Of a stretch of DNA of 8,589 bases, positions 4,329 through 8,589 are shown piece by piece. Each line of letters opens with the position of its first letter. Position 1 is the stretch's first letter. Origin of the DNA: an uncultured Peptococcaceae bacterium (GTDB lineage Bacteria > Bacillota > Dehalobacteriia > UBA4068 > UBA4997); contig CANQSW010000057.1 of the NCBI GenBank assembly GCA_947626615.1, forward strand, positions 1-8,589. The letters are read 5' to 3'. Under the pieces are notes generated by a model. It saw only the letters and a program-made list of their open reading frames with translations, had not been told where the DNA came from and did no database searches. The position numbers were made by a program, and so were the translations under genes.

Positions 4329-7172
4329 TCAGCTCTTCTTTGTTACGCTAATGGTAGTATTCTTCTTGATCGTAATAGGGTTCGTCTCTTTAACCTCTTT
4401 CAGATCCGTACCATTAACTTTAACAGTTACCTGAGTCGTAAGATCAGAGGCAACATTGAGGGTAACATTATCGGCGTATTTAACACCTTTGATAGACGTA
4501 CCTTTTGCGTCGCCGTACTCCAGAGAAATTTCGCCTTTCAACTTATCTACTTCTTCCGTAGTAGTCAAGGTCACGGTGTAGGTCTCGTCGTACGGGGTGT
4601 ACTCGTCAACAATCACCAGGTCAGCGATGTCGTCCTTGTCAACCAACGGAACAAAGACGCGGGCCTCTTTGTAGATGTCGTCCAGACCGCCCAGCTCATA
4701 CTTGCCGGTGCTGCTGTTCATGACGTAAACCACAGTATCGTCGTCGGTCATGATTTCAGGATACTGCTTTTCGTTATTCGTGTTGCCGGTGTGACCGTTT
4801 GCAGCGTCCCAAACGTTCATATTCGTCTTAAAGATCATCAGACCATCGTTATAGCCGCTAACTTCGCGAGTCAGGCCTTCAATACCGGTCTTCTTCGCAT
4901 AGGCCATCTTAACGTCGATCTTAGAACCGCTCAGGGTGTAGATAATCAGAGCATCGTCGCCTGCATCGTACGGCTTACCGCCTTTATAGGTCAGCTCGTT
5001 GTTCTTAGTAAGCAGCTCATATACGTTGTCGTCGCCCGTGAAAGTGACGTTGTTGTCGCCGTCAGCATCGCTGAAGTTGTAGCTGGCAACCACGGCAAAG
5101 TTATACTTGCTGCTGTTGGCGTCGGTGTAGGCCAGAGCCTTGGCTGCTCCATTGCTGTTGGCAACATAAACAGCATAGGCATTAATAACGCCATCTTCAA
5201 GGCCTTTGACCTTTTTGCCTTCTTCATTTTTGCCCAAGGTGCTAGGCGTGAAGTCGCCGCCGCCCAACAGCTGAGAACGGGTCACGATAGAAGGATCGAT
5301 GTAATTCTTGCTGTCAAGGCTGACCTCGAAGATCACAGCATTAGCGGACAGAGTAACGGTCTTTTCATCTTTGCCCTGCAGGTAGGTGTTATTTTTGATC
5401 TTGACATCATTGCCATCAGACAGTTTAATGCCATATCCATCTGTTTCACCGTTAACAACATTCCACTTGTCGATCTCGCCGTCTTTGTTCAGCTGATATT
5501 CGACCAAACGGCCAAGGCAGTCTTTGGCGAGCAAATCTTTATCCAGATCCAAATCGTAGGTAACTTCCTTGCCTTCGGCGGTAAAGATGGTGACGCCGGA
5601 CAGTTTGTTGGCCCAGCTCGTGCCGGACTGCGCGCCGTCAACAACAATGCCGTACAGCTTGTTGCCGGTGGTGCTTTCGTCGACCAGGATAGCAGCGATA
5701 ACGTTGTTCTTGTTCAGGATATACTTGACGTTGGTGCCCAGAACTTCGTCGTTGGCCAGGTTAGCGTCTTCAAATTTGTCGTCGAAGTACTTGGCGTCGA
5801 ACTTATAGGTCTTGCCGCCAATAGTAGCTTTCTTGCCTTCGGAGGTGATCTTGGTCATTTCGCCGGCAACTTCAGCGACCTTGGTGTACAGCTCGTTCTC
5901 GGTGATCTCCATGATGGCGTCGCCGACCTTCAGTTCAGAAGGAGCGATAAATTCGTCGCCGTCCCAGATCAGAGTCTCGCCGTCTTTCATGCTGGCAGTA
6001 ACGTTCTTGTTGCCAACCAGTTTAACGGTAGAGTTGCCCACAGATTTTACATAATAAGCTTTCTCGGTGAATTCATCGTCGGCTTTGGCCAGATAAACCT
6101 GATCGTTGTCGTTGAAGTACAGAACAAAATTAGTGTTCTTGTCTTTTGTCGGCATGGTAGGATTTTTAACAGCATTATAGTTGGTCTTGCCGACCTTTAC
6201 CTTGCCGTTGTCCGCCTCAGGAGTATCGGTAACAGTCTTGGTGTAGGATTTTACTTCGATGAAGCGAGCATAATATTTGTTGCCGTCCTTTACGAAGTAA
6301 ACCTTGCCCTGATGACCTTCCAGATCAAACAGAGAAGCAGCGTTGTGAGAAACCTTGGTGTCCTTGTCGATGATCAGAGCATCATACGGGATCTTATCAT
6401 CATCGTATTTCTTTTCGCCGACATTCCAGGTCAAAGTCTTGGCAGCAGCGTCGCGAACCTGATCGACTTTGGCAAACTCGGCATACTCAAAGAAAGTACC
6501 ATCAAAGGAGTCTTCCAGCAGGGTCTTGGCGTCAGAATCGGCAACCTTGTTCTGCTTCATAACGAACTCGTTGGTGTCCTTATCGTAAGTAACGATTTCG
6601 GTATCCAGAGCGTCGTCCAGCATAACAACAACGTCAGCGCGTTTGGCAGCGGCAGAAGCCACGATAGCTACGTCGTCCAGAATACCAACTTTGTTGGCCT
6701 GGGTGATGTAGTTGGTGGGCCAGGTGCCGGTCAGATTGTCGTTGTAACCCAACAGTCTCATCAAAACGGTGACTACTTCCTGGTTGGAGATGGAGTCATT
6801 CGGACGGAAGTTGCCGTTGCCGTCGCCCTGGAAGATGCCCAGAGATTCGGAGGCATTGATCCAACCGGTGTACCATACACCAGCCTTTACGTCCTTGAAA
6901 GAGGACGCGTTCTTTTCCAGCATGGCGGCGGTGTCTTTCGCGCCAGCTGCGGTTACAGCGATCTTAGCAAATTCAGCACGGGTGATGTTCTGCTCCGGGC
7001 CGAAAGTGCCGTCGGTGTAGCCTTCGATGATGCCCAATGCGGTCGTCTTAGCGATAGCGTCCTGAACAGTTACAGGCTGCTCGGAGATGTCGCTGAAGTC
7101 AACTGCATAGGCAGTGGCAGCGAATGCAAACATCATTACGACTGCCAAAAGAACTACGAGTTTCTTCTTCAT
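4329..7172 (-). CDS. S-layer protein with three SLH domains (expressed copy)
   Basis: This 947-aa secreted protein probably forms the two-dimensional S-layer lattice. Residues 1-23 are a typical signal peptide (KKK, hydrophobic core, AYA cleavage site before VDFSD). Three SLH anchoring domains follow: about 24-78 (GYTDGTFGPEQNITRAEFAK), 89-142 (GDGNGNFRPNDSISNQE) and 147-190 (WPTNYITQANKVGILDD ... KRAD). In this family SLH trimers bind secondary cell-wall polymer, or modified peptidoglycan in Negativicutes. The remaining 750 or so residues are acidic, beta-rich looking and rich in D, N, T, K and V, without a domain I recognise. The ATG at 7172 has AAGGAGGAA (complement of 7181-7189), with AGGAGG ten bases upstream. 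Codon use is narrow (CTG, GTT, AAC, GAC, GGC), as in very highly expressed genes. It has a long structured leader and strong downstream terminators. It is the only copy in the window with promoter, signal peptide and SLH1-2. Confidence 0.93.
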   Translation of the reverse strand: MKKKLVVLLAVVMMFAFAATAYAVDFSDISEQPVTVQDAIAKTTALGIIEGYTDGTFGPEQNITRAEFAKIAVTAAGAKDTAAMLEKNASSFKDVKAGVWYTGWINASESLGIFQGDGNGNFRPNDSISNQEVVTVLMRLLGYNDNLTGTWPTNYITQANKVGILDDVAIVASAAAKRADVVVMLDDALDTEIVTYDKDTNEFVMKQNKVADSDAKTLLEDSFDGTFFEYAEFAKVDQVRDAAAKTLTWNVGEKKYDDDKIPYDALIIDKDTKVSHNAASLFDLEGHQGKVYFVKDGNKYYARFIEVKSYTKTVTDTPEADNGKVKVGKTNYNAVKNPTMPTKDKNTNFVLYFNDNDQVYLAKADDEFTEKAYYVKSVGNSTVKLVGNKNVTASMKDGETLIWDGDEFIAPSELKVGDAIMEITENELYTKVAEVAGEMTKITSEGKKATIGGKTYKFDAKYFDDKFEDANLANDEVLGTNVKYILNKNNVIAAILVDESTTGNKLYGIVVDGAQSGTSWANKLSGVTIFTAEGKEVTYDLDLDKDLLAKDCLGRLVEYQLNKDGEIDKWNVVNGETDGYGIKLSDGNDVKIKNNTYLQGKDEKTVTLSANAVIFEVSLDSKNYIDPSIVTRSQLLGGGDFTPSTLGKNEEGKKVKGLEDGVINAYAVYVANSNGAAKALAYTDANSSKYNFAVVASYNFSDADGDNNVTFTGDDNVYELLTKNNELTYKGGKPYDAGDDALIIYTLSGSKIDVKMAYAKKTGIEGLTREVSGYNDGLMIFKTNMNVWDAANGHTGNTNNEKQYPEIMTDDDTVVYVMNSSTGKYELGGLDDIYKEARVFVPLVDKDDIADLVIVDEYTPYDETYTVTLTTTEEVDKLKGEISLEYGDAKGTSIKGVKYADNVTLNVASDLTTQVTVKVNGTDLKEVKETNPITIKKNTTISVTKKS
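6604..6752 (-). repeat. Right arm of the 149-bp inverted repeat (SLH3 coding)
   Basis: Reverse complement of 1606-1754 with one mismatch at 6696. It covers codons 141 to 190 of the complete S-layer gene and starts at the first base of codon 141 (TTG, Leu). Sequence outside it (6753 upward, coding SLH2) has no partner near the silent cassette. Confidence 0.9.
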
Positions 7173-7582
7173 TTTCGTTCTTCCTCCTTGTGAAAATGTT
7201 TTCTGATATCGGTTTCACAACCAAACCGATTTTGCTCCAAAGCTCCTCGTGGCTGGCAGACACCAACCCCTGAAGAACTCTTCACCAGAAATACACCAGC
7301 TGCGCTCAAAAACTTGCGCCCGACAGCAAAAATTTTTGAAAAAATTAAATATTTTTTTCAAATTGCTGCACGCGCCGCCTAAAAGCGCAGAACCAAAGCA
7401 ATTTTCCGCATCTACCCCGAGGTCGCCAACCTATCGGTTCCTGCTCGCCTTGCCGAATGACGAGCCGGCAATTTCTTGCCCGGGGATACCCCCGCAAACC
7501 AACAGCTTGGCGGTTTTGCAAAGATCATGCGGTCCCTGCTCCGGCCTGTCTCCCTGGCGGGAGATACTTTCAGCCAGCTTTC
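7173..7582 (-). promoter_or_regulatory. Long structured 5' leader of the S-layer gene
   Basis: About 410 bases separate the candidate promoter from the S-layer start codon, with no credible gene between them. On the minus strand this would be an RNA leader with several hairpins. Close to the ribosome binding site, ATCGGTTT (7208-7215) pairs with AAACCGAT (7223-7230). Further up, an AT-rich hairpin pairs 7335-7344 with 7353-7362. Long stable leaders that extend mRNA lifetime are known for S-layer genes of other bacteria. Since it lies outside the inverted repeat it would serve either body. The hairpins are visible; stabilisation or regulation is inference. Confidence 0.5.
7410..7565 (-). ncRNA. 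Closed multi-hairpin RNA domain in the leader (unassigned)
   Basis: On the minus strand AUCUCCC (from 7565-7559) can pair with GGGGUAGAU (from 7418-7410) with one bulge, enclosing a domain of about 156 bases. Inside are at least four small hairpins: GGGG/CCCC at 7482-7492, GGCAA/TTGCC with a GAAA tetraloop at 7467-7480, GCTCG/CGAGC at 7443-7465 and AGGT/ACCT at 7420-7432. The layout recalls a riboswitch or other structured cis-regulatory RNA. I compared it from memory with cyclic-di-GMP, cyclic-di-AMP (ydaO) and cobalamin types and did not find their conserved boxes convincingly, so I give no class. Confidence 0.3.
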
Positions 7583-7589
7583 CACCAAT

Positions 7590-7619
7590 ATCATAACAAT
7601 ACTACTATATTGCGCGCAA
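7590..7619 (-). promoter_or_regulatory. Candidate promoter of the S-layer gene
   Basis: On the minus strand TATGAT (7595-7590) is preceded after 18 bp by TTGCGC (7619-7614), within an AT-rich stretch. A second -10-like TATAGT lies in the spacer. The -35 is a poor match, so the call is tentative. It is the best-placed option upstream of the long leader and would give a transcript start near 7583. Confidence 0.3.
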
Positions 7620-7724
7620 AATTACAAGCCTTTTTTTAACTTTTTACATAATTTTCCGTCATTTTGTTGTCATTTTTGCGTTTATTCACGCTTCCGCCAC
7701 CATATATGCACTTTCGCCGCGCCG

Positions 7725-7744
7725 TTTGCCGCCCCGGCGGCAAA
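7725..7744. repeat. 9-bp perfect inverted repeat, hairpin
   Basis: TTTGCCGCC (7725-7733) pairs with GGCGGCAAA (7736-7744) around a two-base centre. It is followed by TTTT on the plus strand, so it could terminate plus-strand transcription, though no plus-strand gene precedes it here. The stretch 7620-7800 otherwise holds only AT-rich sequence and short frames that I do not consider genes. Confidence 0.4.
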
Positions 7745-7804
7745 TTTTCTTCTTCCTTATTATATATCGCGCCCGCCCGTCGGAAACTCCGGGGTTTTTC
7801 GCGC

Positions 7805-7837
7805 AAAAAATCGCGGCAAGCCACAAAGCCTGCCGCG
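7805..7837 (-). terminator. Rho-independent terminator after the serine recombinase relic
   Basis: Read on the minus strand, GCGGCAGGC-type sequence at 7837-7828 pairs with 7821-7812 (10 bp, one G-U) around a six-base loop, followed directly by A and six T (7811-7805). It is placed at the end of the decayed recombinase frame and would insulate the S-layer promoter region from upstream transcription. Confidence 0.8.
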
Positions 7838-8589
7838 ACGTGGTGGAGCATGTTGCGTTAAATCCGCGCCGACCGCTTCTTTGATCTCTTTAAGCGTGAT
7901 GGTCTCCGTCCCGTCGTGGTAGCTAAAGGTGAATACCAGCTTTATCATCAAAGACATAGACCGAATTAATGAACGTATCAATAATGCCCTTTTGATGGGC
8001 AGGGCCTTTGGCGTTGCCGTACTTGAATCGACCGATCCAGCTGATGGTCTATTCTTTCGTGTTATATGGGCCTTAGCATCTGCGCTTGTAGGATAGCGCT
8101 TTTCAAATCATCCCGCCGGATCTTCAGCTTTTTCAGCCGCTCCTTGCTGGACGAGGTAAGCACACCTGCCTAGATCGCGTTGAACATATTCTCTATGCCT
8201 TTTTCACATTCCTGAAGCTGATGCTGCAATGCCGACAGGGTCACGTCCTCTTGCTCCTGCAGTTTTACGATGGACTCCGCTATACGCCCTGTTTCCCTAG
8301 CCTGCAGCACTCGCTTCACCGCGCAGAGCACAACGGCCCGCTCTATCCGTTGCTTTTTGACAGTTTTTCGCTTGCATCCCGGGTATCGCTTCGCACCGCC
8401 GCATTTGTAATAATACTTGAACCGCTAGCGCCGTTCTCGCCTACCATCGGCCGCCCGCAGGTCCCGCTGAACAGCTTCGTAGTCAGCAGATACTCGTCCG
8501 CCGCCTTCGCCTTGGCGGGAGCTTTCTTGTTCTTCTCCAGCCGCTCCTGCACCCCCGCAAAGGTCTCCTCGTCGATGATGGCCGGAACG
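7838..8589 (-). pseudogene. Decayed large serine recombinase, C-terminal part (continues past right edge)
   Basis: Reading the minus strand across frames gives a recognisable large serine recombinase. VPAIIDEETFAGVQERLEKN is the end of the recombinase domain. The zinc-ribbon region follows as KLFSGTCGRPMVGENG, then after a frameshift near 8420 YYYKCGGAKRYPGCKRK. A coiled-coil segment (LQEQEDVTLSALQHQLQECE) comes next, and the C-terminus reads GIIDTFINSVYVFDDK plus LVFTFSYHDGTETITLKEIK. These are established landmarks of large serine integrases and transposon recombinases. The gene is dead: a frameshift near 8420, stops at 8170-8172 and 8062-8064, further frameshifts near 8030 and 7940, and the first zinc-ribbon Cys replaced by Ser. 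The catalytic serine domain lies outside the window. It marks an older mobile element next to the S-layer locus. Confidence 0.85.

Larger units (their letters stand above)
1606..6752. other. Candidate invertible S-layer segment (about 5.1 kb)
   Basis: The interval is bounded by the outer ends of the 149-bp inverted repeats and holds two convergent S-layer bodies with terminators between them. Recombination between the repeats would invert the interval and connect the silent body to the expressed leader, signal peptide and SLH1-2 without changing the reading frame. S-layer switching by inversion is established in Campylobacter fetus (sapA homologues with conserved 5' regions) and Lactobacillus acidophilus (slpA/slpB). 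The repeat geometry is directly visible; inversion itself is inferred. Confidence 0.6.

Noticed and set aside
4791..7193. An 800-codon open frame antisense to the S-layer gene
   Set aside because: It mirrors the extreme codon bias of the S-layer gene on the other strand, has no ribosome site, and its product resembles no protein family. The real gene has signal peptide, SLH motifs and Shine-Dalgarno.
7410..7565. Assignment of the leader to a known riboswitch class (cyclic-di-AMP ydaO, cyclic-di-GMP or cobalamin)
   Set aside because: Some hairpin order and a GAACCGATAG-like segment recall ydaO, but the conserved boxes are not convincingly present, so no class is called without a covariance-model search.
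7249..7922. Several small frames in the S-layer upstream region (7249-7596, 7476-7922, 7636-7851)
   Set aside because: They overlap the RNA leader or the recombinase relic, have low-complexity or Cys/Pro/Ser-rich products and lack ribosome sites.
1..8589. CRISPR arrays, tRNA, rRNA and insertion-sequence ends
   Set aside because: No regularly spaced repeats, no tRNA-like cloverleaf and no transposase frame with terminal repeats was seen.

Overview
The window looks like an accessory or surface-variation locus from an anaerobic-type member of the Bacillota (Clostridia, Peptococcia or Negativicutes; I cannot narrow it further). The grounds are a three-SLH-domain S-layer protein with strongly biased codon use, AGGAGG-type ribosome binding sites, a tyrosine recombinase with an N-terminal arm-type domain, and a Bacillota-style topoisomerase III start.

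Layout, left to right. 1-305 (-): N-terminus of a topoisomerase III (topB), running off the left edge. 376-1464 (-): an intact tyrosine recombinase with its own promoter-like sequence at 1497-1525. 1585-4143 (+): a large S-layer reading frame with no signal peptide, no first two SLH domains, no ribosome binding site and no credible start. 4144-4328: a short convergent gap with two strong back-to-back hairpin terminators. 4329-7172 (-): a complete S-layer gene (947 aa; signal peptide, three SLH domains, long variable body). 7173 to about 7600: a long, structured 5' leader of that gene. About 7838-8589 (-): the decayed C-terminal part of a large serine recombinase, closed by a terminator at 7805-7837 and continuing past the right edge.

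The main observation is that the two S-layer frames are tail-to-tail copies of one gene. They share a 149-bp inverted repeat, 148/149 identical (1606-1754 and 6604-6752). It begins exactly at a codon boundary (residue 141 of the complete protein) and lies in the third SLH domain. Reciprocal recombination there would flip about 5.1 kb and place the silent body, in frame, behind the only promoter, leader, signal peptide and SLH1-SLH2 in the window. The predicted product is a 985-aa alternative S-layer protein. This resembles the known S-layer switches of Campylobacter fetus (sapA homologues) and Lactobacillus acidophilus (slpA/slpB). Here the join falls inside the cell-wall anchor, and an intact tyrosine recombinase lies 121 bp from the outer end of the silent cassette.

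How the parts may work together (inference): the constant 5' part (leader, secretion signal, SLH1-2) stays fixed, and the exposed body and C-terminus are exchanged. The terminators in the centre stop whichever body is expressed. The flip could be made by the neighbouring tyrosine recombinase or by RecA-type homologous recombination between the long repeats. The sequence alone does not show that inversion happens. The tyrosine recombinase may instead be the integrase of a mobile element that landed beside topB.
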